Shown piece after piece: positions 20,856 to 28,831 of a stretch of DNA of 64,000 bases (positions are counted from its first letter, which is position 1; every line of letters begins with the position of its first letter). Where the stretch lies: NCBI GenBank assembly GCA_963695675.1, contig CAVOGY010000007.1:558001-622000 (forward strand), read 5' to 3'. The translations under genes and the position numbers were made by a program. This DNA comes from DASUPK01 sp963695675. GTDB lineage: Bacteria > Actinomycetota > Thermoleophilia > Solirubrobacterales > 70-9. The notes under the pieces are model-generated. The model was not told the origin of the DNA, did not search any database, and worked only from the letters and a program-made list of their open reading frames with translations.

Positions 20856-23051
20856 CTAGCTGGGCGGAGTGGCGGTCCCGATCTCTCGACCGAGCCGGGC
20901 CCGGTAGGCGGCCTCCAGGCGGCGGCGCGACTCGAGGGCGGGCCAGCCTGCCATCACCGCGCCCGCGAGCGCAATCAGGGCGCCGATCCAGATCCAGCCC
21001 ACCAGCGGGTTCACGATCACGCGGAAGTTGGCGGGCGGCGGATCCTGCACGTAGTGCTGTGCGAGCGCGAGGATCGCGACCCCCTGGGCATTCGGGGGGA
21101 GGTTCGCGAGCTGGCGATTGCCGCGCACGATCGCCGGGTTGAGCACAGAGAGGTCGGGCTGGAACGCGGTCCACAGGTCTCCCCGGGCCCCCGCCTTCAG
21201 CCCGACCTCGCTGGTCGATTCGCCCATGAAGTAGCGACCGATCGCCCCTGCGCTCGGGTCCTGCGTCGGGTAGTAGTTGCGCGCCGGGTTGAGCGTGGCG
21301 AAGTGCTTGCCATCCCGGCTGACGTCGAGCTGGGCGGCGAACGCGATCCGCTCGTTCTTCGGATCCGCCGTCAGCTTCCGATAGTTGATCGTGTAGTCGC
21401 CCACGTTGGCCGACTGGCCGACCTGTAGCCGCAGATCGCGATTGGTCTGGAAGCTCGAGGACGCGGCGATGCCGATCAGCGTCAGCGCGATCCCCGCGTG
21501 CACCACGTAGCCGCCGTAGCGCCGGCGATTGCGCCCCACCGCCTGCGCCAGGGCGCGCGGATACGGCTCGCCGGTCAGCGCCCGGCGCGTCGCACCTGCG
21601 CGCCAGAACTCGCCCGCCAACGCGACCAGCGAAAACGCCGCAAAGCCGAAGACGAACAGCGCCCACGGGTGGCTGCCCGCATCGCTCGCCACGAGGAGCA
21701 CAACGATGGTTCCGGCCGCCGCCAGGCAAGGCCAAAGCAGCAGGCGGCGCGCGGCGCTCGCGCTCAGCCTGCCCCAGGCGACCAGCGGACCGATCCCGGT
21801 GAAGAGGACCAGCAGCACCCCGATCGGCGTCACGTAGTGATCGAACCAGGGGGCCGCCAGCGAGTGGCGCTCGCCGGTGAAGAACTCCGAGATCAGGGGG
21901 AAGAAGGTGCCCCAGAAGATCACCGCGGCAAGTCCCACCAGCAGCAGGTTGTTGACGAAGAAGATCGACTCGCGGGAGAGCAGCGAGTCGATCCGGCGCT
22001 CGGGCCGTAGCTGGTCGAGCCGCGTCACGATCAGCAGCGTCGAGCCGATCGCCACCACGGCGATCAGCGCGAGCAGCGGCCCACCGACGGTCGAGGCGCC
22101 GAACGCGTGGATCGACTGGAGCACGCCCGAGCGGACCAGGAAGGTACCCAGCAGGCAGAGGCAGAACGTCCCCGAGATCAGGCTGACGTTCCAGACCTTC
22201 AACATCCCCCGCTTCTCCTGCACCATCACCGAGTGCAGGAAGGCGGTCCCGACGAGCCACGGCATGAGCGCGGCGTTCTCAACCGGGTCCCAGCCCCAGT
22301 AGCCGCCCCAGCCGAGCTCCTCGTAGGACCAGCGGGAGCCGAGCAGCAGCCCGATGCCGAGGAAAGTCCAGGCGAGCAACGCGAAGTTGCGCGTCGTGCG
22401 GATCCAGCTCGCGTCGAGCCGCCGCGCGATCAACGCCCCGACACAGAAGGCGAAGGGGATCGACCAGAAGACGTAGCCCGAGTAGAGCATCGGCGGGTGG
22501 ACCGCCATGTACGGGTTGCGAAGCAACGGGGTGAGGCCGGCTCCCTCCGGAGGAGCGGGGTCGAGGTGTCCGAACGGCTGCGCCTTGAAGATCATCAGCC
22601 CGATGAAGAAGGAGCCGATCGCGGCGAGCACCGCAGTCGCCCAGGGGACGATCTCGCGGTGGCGGCGGCGCGAGATGAAGAGCACCGCGCTCGAGGCCAG
22701 CGAGAGCACCCAAGCCCAGAGCAGGAGCGAGCCCTCCTGGCTCGACCACATCGCAGTCAGCTTGTAGAACGTCGGCGTGGTGGTCGAGGAGTGATCGGCG
22801 ACCAGCGCGAAGTGGAAGTCGTCAGTGACGAACGCCGCCTCGATGATGACCACCGCGATCGTGAGCAGCCCCGCCATGGCGTAGACGGCGCGGCGCGAGG
22901 AGTCGACCCAGCGATGGTCCCCGGTGCGCCCGCCGTGGAAGGCGGCGCCGGCCGCGTAGAGCGCGGCGAGCAGCGCGGCGGCCAGAAGTGCGGAGCCGAA
23001 GATCGTCAGCTGGACTGCCCCGGAGTTGTCGTCGTGAACTTGGACGGGCAC
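20856..23051 (-). CDS. ccmF: Cytochrome c heme lyase CcmF
   Basis: 731 residues, a polytopic membrane protein of the heme-handling family. The tryptophan-rich WWD motif WGGYWGWDPVENAALMPWL is at about residue 233, with neighbouring conserved histidines (NPYMAVHPPMLYSGY, AFLHSVMVQEKRG). A periplasmic domain near residues 545-660 contains NYRKLTADPKNERIAF. CcmF attaches heme from holo-CcmE to reduced apocytochrome c outside the membrane. The GTG start at 23051 lies inside the ccmE 3' end (46-base overlap); no other canonical start is near, so the two genes are coupled. Confidence 0.95.
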   Translation of the reverse strand: MPVQVHDDNSGAVQLTIFGSALLAAALLAALYAAGAAFHGGRTGDHRWVDSSRRAVYAMAGLLTIAVVIIEAAFVTDDFHFALVADHSSTTTPTFYKLTAMWSSQEGSLLLWAWVLSLASSAVLFISRRRHREIVPWATAVLAAIGSFFIGLMIFKAQPFGHLDPAPPEGAGLTPLLRNPYMAVHPPMLYSGYVFWSIPFAFCVGALIARRLDASWIRTTRNFALLAWTFLGIGLLLGSRWSYEELGWGGYWGWDPVENAALMPWLVGTAFLHSVMVQEKRGMLKVWNVSLISGTFCLCLLGTFLVRSGVLQSIHAFGASTVGGPLLALIAVVAIGSTLLIVTRLDQLRPERRIDSLLSRESIFFVNNLLLVGLAAVIFWGTFFPLISEFFTGERHSLAAPWFDHYVTPIGVLLVLFTGIGPLVAWGRLSASAARRLLLWPCLAAAGTIVVLLVASDAGSHPWALFVFGFAAFSLVALAGEFWRAGATRRALTGEPYPRALAQAVGRNRRRYGGYVVHAGIALTLIGIAASSSFQTNRDLRLQVGQSANVGDYTINYRKLTADPKNERIAFAAQLDVSRDGKHFATLNPARNYYPTQDPSAGAIGRYFMGESTSEVGLKAGARGDLWTAFQPDLSVLNPAIVRGNRQLANLPPNAQGVAILALAQHYVQDPPPANFRVIVNPLVGWIWIGALIALAGAVMAGWPALESRRRLEAAYRARLGREIGTATPPS

Positions 23052-23413
23052 TTGGTGATCAGGCTGTCCCGCTGCCCGACGAACGTGCCGTCCTCGAGCT
23101 TGCCGGTAACGATCACCTCGCGGCCGTCCCGGAATGGATCCGGCACGGTCCCCGTGTAGGTGACGGGGATCGGGTGCGAGCCGTCGCGGTCCGAGATCCG
23201 GAAGTCGAGCTGGTCGCCCGCGTGCTGGATCGAGCCCGGGACGACCTCGCCCGTCAGCTCATAGGTCCCGCCCGGGTCAGACTGGAGCAGCTGTGAGGGC
23301 TGCTTCGCCTCGGTCGAGGCGCTGAACGACGTATAGACGAGGCCGGCGGCCAGCAGTACAGCCGCCGACAGCGCCACGACCAGGCGAATCTTGCGCTTGC
23401 GCGAGGGATCCAC
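23006..23413 (-). CDS. ccmE: Cytochrome c maturation protein CcmE, cysteine type
   Basis: 135 residues from GTG 23413 (VDPSRKRKIRLVVALSAAVL). An N-terminal membrane anchor is followed by the OB-fold heme chaperone domain: PGGTYELTGEVVPGSIQ, LDFRISDRDG, VTYTGTVPDPFRDGREVIVT. The usual heme-binding His in the HDENY motif is not present. The end reads LITKCPSKF, a cysteine in a CxxxF arrangement, comparable to the CxxxY forms known from archaea and some Gram-negative sulfate reducers. It is divergent from the nucleotidyltransferase gene across a 43-bp gap. Confidence 0.88.
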   Translation of the reverse strand: MDPSRKRKIRLVVALSAAVLLAAGLVYTSFSASTEAKQPSQLLQSDPGGTYELTGEVVPGSIQHAGDQLDFRISDRDGSHPIPVTYTGTVPDPFRDGREVIVTGKLEDGTFVGQRDSLITKCPSKFTTTTPGQSS

Positions 23414-23456
23414 TACGGCGTGATTATCGCAACGCGCCAGTAGCATCGCTGCCGCG

Positions 23457-24191
23457 TTGGCGAGGCTGGAACCAGTCGTGATCCTGTGCGGAGGGCGGGG
23501 AACCCGGCTTCGCGAGCACACCGAGTCCATTCCCAAGGCGCTGGTGGAGATCGGTGCACGCCCGATCCTCTGGCACGTGATCTCGATCTACAGCTGCCAG
23601 GGGTTCTCCCGATTCCTGCTGCTCACGGGCTACAAGGGCGAGCTGATCTCAGACTGGGTGAGGCAGAGCCGCTGGCCGGGTCGAGCGGAGGTCGAATGCC
23701 TGGACACTGGACTGGACACCCCGACCGGCGGGCGCATCAAGCTCGCGGAGGAGCGGCTGGGTGGGGAACCCTTCTCGGCCACCTACGCCGATGGCGTGGC
23801 CGACATCGACCTCTCCGCGCTCAGCGCCTTTCACCGCGAGGGCGACGCGCTGGCGACGGTGACCGTCGTCCGCCCCGAGTTGCAGTTCGGCGTCGCCGAT
23901 CTCGACGATGGAGACCGTGTCCGCAGATTCCATGAGAAGCCGAGGGTCGACAGCTGGATCAACGGTGGTTTCTTCTGCTTCCAGCCGGGCGTTCTCGACT
24001 ACCTGGTCGAGGACAGCGTTCTCGAGCGCGAGCCGCTCGAGCGGCTGGCCGCCGACGGGGAGCTGCGGGCCTACCGCCACCGGGGATTCTGGGACTGCAT
24101 GGACACCTACAAGGATGCGGTGATGCTCAACGACCTCTGGGATTCCGGGGAACCGCCCTGGCGGGTGTGGGCCGAGGAGCCGGCCCTGTGA
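23457..24191 (+). CDS. Sugar-phosphate nucleotidyltransferase, RfbF-like (glucose-1-phosphate cytidylyltransferase type)
   Basis: 244 residues. The TTG start gives MARLEPVVILCGGRGTRLRE; a later GTG would cut the nucleotide-binding loop. Further motifs are ESIPKALVEIGARPILWHV, TYADGVADIDLSAL (metal Asp), FHEKPRVDSWINGGFFCFQ and FWDCMDTYKDAVMLNDLW. These match glucose-1-phosphate cytidylyl- or uridylyl-transferases, with closest appearance to RfbF. It is coupled by GTGA to a dehydratase/epimerase gene with RfbG-like motifs, so CDP-glucose is the likely product, feeding a deoxysugar for a surface polymer. Confidence 0.8.
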   Translation: MARLEPVVILCGGRGTRLREHTESIPKALVEIGARPILWHVISIYSCQGFSRFLLLTGYKGELISDWVRQSRWPGRAEVECLDTGLDTPTGGRIKLAEERLGGEPFSATYADGVADIDLSALSAFHREGDALATVTVVRPELQFGVADLDDGDRVRRFHEKPRVDSWINGGFFCFQPGVLDYLVEDSVLEREPLERLAADGELRAYRHRGFWDCMDTYKDAVMLNDLWDSGEPPWRVWAEEPAL

Positions 24192-25162
24192 GGGCGCTTG
24201 TCACCGGCGCCCGTGGTTTCGCGGGGTCCTGGCTCGCCAGGGCGCTGCTCGAGAGCGGCTCGGAGGTGACTTCGCTCGACCGGGAGAGTGCCTCGCCGAG
24301 CGGCCTCGAGATGCAGGGGATCGCGAACGACGTCAACGACGTCGTCGGGGATCTGCGCGACCGGGAGCTGGTCTCCGCGCTCCTCCGGGACGACTCCATC
24401 GACTCCGTCTTCCATCTCGCCGCCCGGGCGATCGTCGGTGACGCGGCCACCTCCCCTATCCCCACCTTCCAGACGAACATCGAGGGGACCTGGGTCGTGC
24501 TCGAGGCGTGCCGCGACGCCGGGGTGGAGGGCGTCGTGGTGGCCTCCTCGGATAAGGCCTATGGGCGACATGACCAGCTCCCCTACACCGAGGACTCAGC
24601 CCTCCAGCCCCGCTTCACCTACGACGTCTCGAAGGCGGCAACCGACCTGATCGCACGGAGCTACTGGCACACCTACCGGCTGCCGGTGGCGGTGACGAGG
24701 TTCGCCAACCTCTACGGCGGAGGAGATCGGAACTTCTCGCGGTTGATCCCGGAGACCGTTACAGCCGTACTCGACGGGCGCCGGCCCATCATCCGCTCCG
24801 ACGGCTCGCCCGAGCGCGATTTCCTCTATGTCGAGGACGCTGCGCGTGCCTACCTCGCGCTCGCCGACGCGCTCGCCTCGGGGCGAGCCGGCGGCGAGGC
24901 CTTCAACGCAGGCTGGGGCAGGCCCCACTCGGTTCGCGAGGTGGTCGAGCTGGTCTGCGAGCTCGGGGCGGCCGATGTCGAGCCCGACTACCAGGGAAGC
25001 GGCACCCCTAGCGGAGAAATCGACCGGCAGTACCTCGACTCAACCAAGATTGGCGAGCGGCTCGGCTGGCAGCCGCGAGTGGATCTGCGGGAGGGGGTCA
25101 GGAGGACTCTCGACTGGTACGGCGCGCATCCCGAGGTGCGGCCCGTTGCCGCCGTGCGCTGA
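24188..25162 (+). CDS. NAD-dependent sugar epimerase/dehydratase, CDP-glucose 4,6-dehydratase-like
   Basis: 324 residues from the GTG overlapping the previous stop. The NAD motif VTGARGFAGSWLARALLE is at the N-terminus, FHLAARAIV follows the fourth strand, VVASSDKAYG supplies the Ser-Asp-Lys sequence typical of RfbG, and YDVSK carries the catalytic Tyr/Lys. The C-terminal part has PERDFLYVEDAARAYL and YLDSTKIGERLGWQP. Together with the upstream cytidylyltransferase-like enzyme it would make CDP-4-keto-6-deoxyglucose or a related sugar. No glycosyltransferase follows; the pair is isolated between ccm genes. Confidence 0.82.
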   Translation: MRALVTGARGFAGSWLARALLESGSEVTSLDRESASPSGLEMQGIANDVNDVVGDLRDRELVSALLRDDSIDSVFHLAARAIVGDAATSPIPTFQTNIEGTWVVLEACRDAGVEGVVVASSDKAYGRHDQLPYTEDSALQPRFTYDVSKAATDLIARSYWHTYRLPVAVTRFANLYGGGDRNFSRLIPETVTAVLDGRRPIIRSDGSPERDFLYVEDAARAYLALADALASGRAGGEAFNAGWGRPHSVREVVELVCELGAADVEPDYQGSGTPSGEIDRQYLDSTKIGERLGWQPRVDLREGVRRTLDWYGAHPEVRPVAAVR

Positions 25163-25171
25163 GCCCCGTGT

Positions 25172-25531
25172 CTAGGACTCGGCGGCTGTGCGACGACGCG
25201 CGCGGGCCGAACGGCCGAGAACGAACTCCACCAGCCAGCCGAACGGCCGGAACGGCAGGAGGGTCGACGCGACGTTGCCGCCGAGCTGCGCGTAGTTCAG
25301 CTTCTCGAGCAGCTCCGCGGCCTCGCGTCGCTCGCGCGTGCTGAGCCTCGATGGACGTCCTCGCGACTTGCGTGCCAGCGCGATCAGACGCCGTCGCTCC
25401 TCAGGCTCGAGGCGGCGCCAGTGACTGCGGCTGATCAGCGCGACCTCCGCAGCGGCGACGAGCCAGAGCCGTTGGGCCAGCCAGCGGCTCCGCCGGGCGA
25501 ATCGGACTCCAATGCGTCCCAGGAACCTCAT
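25172..25531 (-). CDS. Hypothetical basic protein
   Basis: 119 residues, strongly basic (RFLGRIGVRFARRSRWLAQR) with a hydrophobic stretch (LWLVAAAEVALI), an acidic/basic helix (WRRLEPEERRRLIALARKSR, GRPSRLSTRERREAAELLEK) and a second weakly hydrophobic part (STLLPFRPFGWLVEFVLG). No family is recognised. Composition suggests peripheral membrane contact or nucleic-acid binding. It converges with the sugar dehydratase gene. Confidence 0.6.
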   Translation of the reverse strand: MRFLGRIGVRFARRSRWLAQRLWLVAAAEVALISRSHWRRLEPEERRRLIALARKSRGRPSRLSTRERREAAELLEKLNYAQLGGNVASTLLPFRPFGWLVEFVLGRSARARRRTAAES

Positions 25532-25576
25532 ATCCCCCTGCTACCCCGTTGGCGTCGATCGAGTCACGCGACCAGA

Positions 25577-25649
25577 AGCGGCGGACGGGACTTGAACCCG
25601 CTACCTCGAGCTTGGGAAGCTCGCGCTCTACCAGGTGAGCTACCGCCGC
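25577..25649 (-). tRNA. tRNA-Gly (CCC)
   Basis: Read on the minus strand: acceptor GCGGCGG with CCGCCGC and U discriminator, D arm region TAGCTCACCTGGTAGAGC, anticodon arm CGAGC-TTCCCAA-GCTCG with anticodon CCC, and T arm GCGGGTTCAAGTCCCGT. U73 is normal for bacterial tRNA-Gly. CCA is not encoded. Confidence 0.96.
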
Positions 25650-25671
25650 AGAGCGGTTCATTTTAGGTCTC

Positions 25672-25677
25672 TAGCCT
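25672..25677 (+). promoter_or_regulatory. Leaderless-type -10 box TAGCCT
   Basis: TAGCCT is followed by eight bases and GTG 25686, placing transcription start next to the start codon of the TlpA/CcmG gene. Confidence 0.5.
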
Positions 25678-25685
25678 TCGCGGTC

Positions 25686-26210
25686 GTGAGCTCGAAGTCG
25701 TTCGCCGTCGTGATCGCCGTCCTCGCGGTCATCGGGCTGCTCGGATTCGGGCTCCTCAGCAAGGGCGAGGCCTCACTCTCAGTCGGCGATCGGGCGCCGG
25801 ACAAGGAGCTCTCGCGGCTGGGCGCGCCCGGGACCGGTGAACTCGCCGACTATCACGGCAAGTGGGTGCTCGTGAACTTCTGGGCCTCGTGGTGCGCGCC
25901 GTGCAAGGCCGAGGCTCCCGCGCTCGAGAGCTTCCAGAGGACGCACGCCGCAGGCGGCTTCACCGTCCTCGGGATCAACCTCGACGACGCGACCGACGAC
26001 GCCGTCGGCTTCGTGCAGCGCTACGGCCTCACCTACCCGCAGCTGCGAGACGGCGATGGCGGGGACCGTCGGGACGCCTACGGAATGACGGGCTTCCCGG
26101 AGTCGTTCCTGATCGATCCGGAAGGGAATATCGCGTTGATCAGGCGTGGCCCCGTTGACGCCGAGTATCTGGATCGAATGGTCCTGCCGATGATCGGATC
26201 GCGGGCATGA
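25686..26210 (+). CDS. TlpA/CcmG-type thiol-disulfide reductase
   Basis: 174 residues. An N-terminal signal anchor (FAVVIAVLAVIGLLGFGLL) is followed by a thioredoxin-like domain with VLVNFWASWCAPCKAEAPAL (WCAPC active site) and the cis-proline region YGMTGFPESFLID. CcmG/ResA proteins reduce the CxxCH cysteines of apocytochrome c outside the membrane. It overlaps ccmH by four bases, fixing its role in cytochrome c maturation. GTG 25686 is chosen from the promoter box and because it starts at the anchor. Confidence 0.9.
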   Translation: MSSKSFAVVIAVLAVIGLLGFGLLSKGEASLSVGDRAPDKELSRLGAPGTGELADYHGKWVLVNFWASWCAPCKAEAPALESFQRTHAAGGFTVLGINLDDATDDAVGFVQRYGLTYPQLRDGDGGDRRDAYGMTGFPESFLIDPEGNIALIRRGPVDAEYLDRMVLPMIGSRA

Positions 26211-26680
26211 TCCGCCGGAGGTCGGCAGGGCTCAGCTGGATCCTGGTCGCCGTCGCGGTTTCGCTCGTCGGCCTCCCCTTGGTAGCGGCACACGCGGAGA
26301 CTCGCGCGAGTCTCCCCGACATCGAGGACGAGGTGATGTGCACGATCTGCGGCACGCTGCTCGAGGAGTCGCAGTCTCCGCAGGCAGACCGCGAGCGCGC
26401 CCTGATCCGCAAGCTGATCGCGCGAGGCGAGGACAAGGATCAGATCAAGGACGCGCTCGTCGCCCAGTACGGCCCGCGCGTGCTCGCCACTCCGAGCGGG
26501 CATGGCTTCGACCTCGCCGCCTGGATCGTCCCCGGCCTGCTGATCGCGCTGGCGATCGTCGGGCTGTTCGTGGGGGCGGTCCGGCTTGTGCGCCGCTCGC
26601 CCCCGCCGCCTGCGCCTGTGCCGCTCGACCCCGCCGATGAAGCGCGGCTCGATCGCGACCTCTCCTCCTACGACCCCTGA
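26207..26680 (+). CDS. ccmH: Cytochrome c maturation protein CcmH
   Basis: 157 residues. A signal peptide (WILVAVAVSLVGLPLVAAHA) is followed by IEDEVMCTICGTLLEESQSP with the CxxC redox pair, the KLIARGEDKDQIKDALVAQY helix and a C-terminal membrane helix (AWIVPGLLIALAIVGLFVG). It works with CcmG and CcmF to deliver reduced apocytochrome. The two-helix short form is typical. It overlaps the upstream ccmG-like gene (ATGA). Confidence 0.92.
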   Translation: MIRRRSAGLSWILVAVAVSLVGLPLVAAHAETRASLPDIEDEVMCTICGTLLEESQSPQADRERALIRKLIARGEDKDQIKDALVAQYGPRVLATPSGHGFDLAAWIVPGLLIALAIVGLFVGAVRLVRRSPPPPAPVPLDPADEARLDRDLSSYDP

Positions 26681-26702
26681 GTGCTAGTTGTCCCCGGGCG
26701 GC

Positions 26703-28391
26703 CTACATCCGCTCGGGCGCCGAGATTCCGAGGAGCCCGAGGGTGCGGGCGATCGTCCGCTTCGTGAGCAGGCTGAGCCCGAGCCGGGATTCCTCGACGC
26801 CCGCACCCTCGGCGCCGATCACCTGGCAGTCCCGGTAGAAGGCATGGAAGTCGCGCGCTACCTCCATCGCGTACGCGCAGAGCCGGTGCGGGGCGCGCCG
26901 CTCGGCGGTCTCGGCCACCTCGTCCGGTAGCTCGCAGAGCCGCTTGATCAGCGCCCGCTCCGAGGGCTCGACTGGCCCCTCCGCCGCGCCGAAGTCCGCC
27001 GCGGCCGCGCGCTCTTCGGCCCCCTCCCCCGCCTTGCGGAGGATGCTCGCGATCCGCGCGTGCGCGTACTGGACGTAGTAGACGGGGTTTTCGTTCGATG
27101 TCTTCCGGGCGAGCTCGAGGTCTAGGTCGACGGTAGTGTCGTGGCTGCGCTGCAGCATGAAGAAGCGAGCTGCATCCGTGCCGATGTCGTCGATCAGCTC
27201 GTCGAGCGTGACGAACTCGCCTCGGCGCTTCGACATCTGCGCGCGCTCGCCGCCCTCGACGACGTGAACGAGCTGCATGATCGCCACCTCGAGCGCGTTG
27301 GGGTCATAGCCCAGCGCGGCGAGGCCCGCCCGGAGGCGCTCGACGTAGCCGTGGTGGTCGGCACCGAGCACGTCGATCAGTCGGTCCGACCCGCGGTCGA
27401 GCTTCTCCCGGTGATAGGCGATGTCGGAGAGGAAGTAGGTCGATTCGCCGTCCGAGCGGATCAGCACACGGTCCTTGTCATCCCCGAAGCTGGTCGTGCG
27501 CAGCCAGGTCGCGCCCTCGCTCTCGTAAACGTGGCCGGCCGCCCGCGCCTCGGCGAGGGCCCGCTCGACGGCGCCCGACTCGTGCAGGGCCTGCTCGGAC
27601 GACCAGGTGTCGAAGACGACCCGGTAGCGATGCAGCGTCTCCTCGGCGGCGGCCACCATCAGCGTCACCCCCCGGCGCGCCACGGCGCCGAGATCCTCTG
27701 GATCGAGTCCCTCCTGCTCCAGGCTCCGGCCGAGATCGACCACGTAATCCCCCTCGTAGCCGCCCTCGGGGACCGGCTCCCCCTTCATCCGCGCCGCGAT
27801 CGAGGCCGCGAAGAGCTCGATCTGTCCCCCGCGGTCGTTGACGTAGTACTCCCGGACGACCGGGTGCCCGACGAACTCGAGGACCCTGGCGATCGAATCA
27901 CCCAGCGCGGCGCCGCGCCCTCCGGCCGCGGTCACGGGTCCGGTCGGGTTCGCGGAGACGAACTCGACGTTGATCCTCTCGGTGATCTCCTCGTCGGGGC
28001 GTGCCGGCCTTCCCAGCCGCTCCCCCTGCGCGGCCAGCCCGCCGGCTGCTCGCCTGTACCAGGCATCCGAGAGGAAGAGGTTGAGGAAGCCGGGCCCGGC
28101 CACCTCGACCCGCTCGACGCTCCCCGCGAGGCTGCTGCCGAGCTGCTCAGCGAGCTTCTCCGCCGTCCCGCGCGGCTGCTCCCCGAGCGCGGGGGCCAGC
28201 AGCATCGCTGCGTTCGTGGAGTAGTCGCCGAACTCAGGCTTTGGCGGACGCTCGAGAGATGGCTCCGAGCGGTTAATGCGAGGGCGCTCCGCAGGCGAAG
28301 CCGAGGAGCGACCCGTTTGATGAGGCCCGTCCAGCAGCGCATCGGCGGCGGCTTCGACGGCGGAGCGGAGCTCTGCGACCGGATCTCCCAT
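26703..28391 (-). CDS. argS: Arginyl-tRNA synthetase with an altered HIGH motif
   Basis: 562 residues from ATG 28391. The N-terminal Add1 domain (FGDYSTNAAMLLAPALGEQP), VEVAGPGFLNLFLSD, REYYVNDRGGQIELFAASI, the KMSKS-like AQMSKRRGEFVTLDELI and the C-terminal anticodon domain (NENPVYYVQYAHARI) all identify ArgS. The first signature should read PTGPLHxGHxRNA; here it reads NPTGPVTAAGGRGAALGD, so both histidines are replaced. The rest looks fully functional. A TAGGCT box eight bases before the ATG supports this start over the longer reading frame, which runs into rlmH. Confidence 0.93.
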   Translation of the reverse strand: MGDPVAELRSAVEAAADALLDGPHQTGRSSASPAERPRINRSEPSLERPPKPEFGDYSTNAAMLLAPALGEQPRGTAEKLAEQLGSSLAGSVERVEVAGPGFLNLFLSDAWYRRAAGGLAAQGERLGRPARPDEEITERINVEFVSANPTGPVTAAGGRGAALGDSIARVLEFVGHPVVREYYVNDRGGQIELFAASIAARMKGEPVPEGGYEGDYVVDLGRSLEQEGLDPEDLGAVARRGVTLMVAAAEETLHRYRVVFDTWSSEQALHESGAVERALAEARAAGHVYESEGATWLRTTSFGDDKDRVLIRSDGESTYFLSDIAYHREKLDRGSDRLIDVLGADHHGYVERLRAGLAALGYDPNALEVAIMQLVHVVEGGERAQMSKRRGEFVTLDELIDDIGTDAARFFMLQRSHDTTVDLDLELARKTSNENPVYYVQYAHARIASILRKAGEGAEERAAAADFGAAEGPVEPSERALIKRLCELPDEVAETAERRAPHRLCAYAMEVARDFHAFYRDCQVIGAEGAGVEESRLGLSLLTKRTIARTLGLLGISAPERM

Positions 28392-28399
28392 CGATTGCA

Positions 28400-28405
28400 A
28401 GCCTA
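28400..28405 (-). promoter_or_regulatory. Leaderless-type -10 box TAGGCT of argS
   Basis: On the minus strand TAGGCT, eight bases, then ATG 28391. It lies between the rlmH stop and argS, giving argS its own promoter and start. Confidence 0.5.
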
Positions 28406-28414
28406 CGGATCGAC

Positions 28415-28831
28415 CTAGAGGTGGTACGGCTCGCCGGCCAGGATCTTGGTCGCGCGGAACAGCTGCTCGAGCAGGACGATCCGGGCAAGCTGGTGGGCCA
28501 TCGTCTGCGGACCGAGCGAGAGCCTCTCGTCGGCGAGGGCCATCGTGTGAGCGGAGAGTCCCTCGGGCCCACCGATCAGAAAGCAGAGGTCCTGGGCGTC
28601 GATCCGACGCTCGGAGAGCCACTGGCTCCAGCCTTGCGAACTCATCGCTCGACCGCCGCGATCGAGTGCGATCACGTGAGAGCGGGCCGGGATCCTCCCC
28701 TCCACGTTTACCTCGTCGCGAACCTCGATCACCTGAATTGGCTGGTGGCGCTGCAGCATCTTTCGGTAGTGCGCGTCGGCCTCGGCAAACGGCGCCTTCA
28801 CCTTGCCGACGGCGGTCAGCGTCACCTTCAC
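28415..28831 (-). CDS. rlmH: 23S rRNA (pseudouridine1915-N3)-methyltransferase RlmH
   Basis: 138 residues of the SPOUT family. The knot region contains VIALDRGGRAMSSQGWSQWL, LCFLIGGPEGLSAHTMALAD and the C-terminal LLEQLFRATKILAGEPYH, which forms the SAM pocket. It methylates Psi1915 in helix 69 of 23S rRNA on 70S ribosomes. Length is slightly below that of the E. coli enzyme (155). The start overlaps the M48 protease stop by four bases. Confidence 0.93.
   Translation of the reverse strand: MKVTLTAVGKVKAPFAEADAHYRKMLQRHQPIQVIEVRDEVNVEGRIPARSHVIALDRGGRAMSSQGWSQWLSERRIDAQDLCFLIGGPEGLSAHTMALADERLSLGPQTMAHQLARIVLLEQLFRATKILAGEPYHL

Noticed and set aside
20815..22260. A 481-codon open frame on the minus strand inside ccmF
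   Set aside because: It is Arg/Ala/Gly-rich, has no motif, and shares its DNA with the well-supported ccmF frame; open shadow frames of this size are common at this GC content.
25577..25649. tRNA-Gly as an integration (att) site with an inserted island
   Set aside because: No integrase, no direct repeat of the tRNA 3' end and no foreign composition were found on either side.
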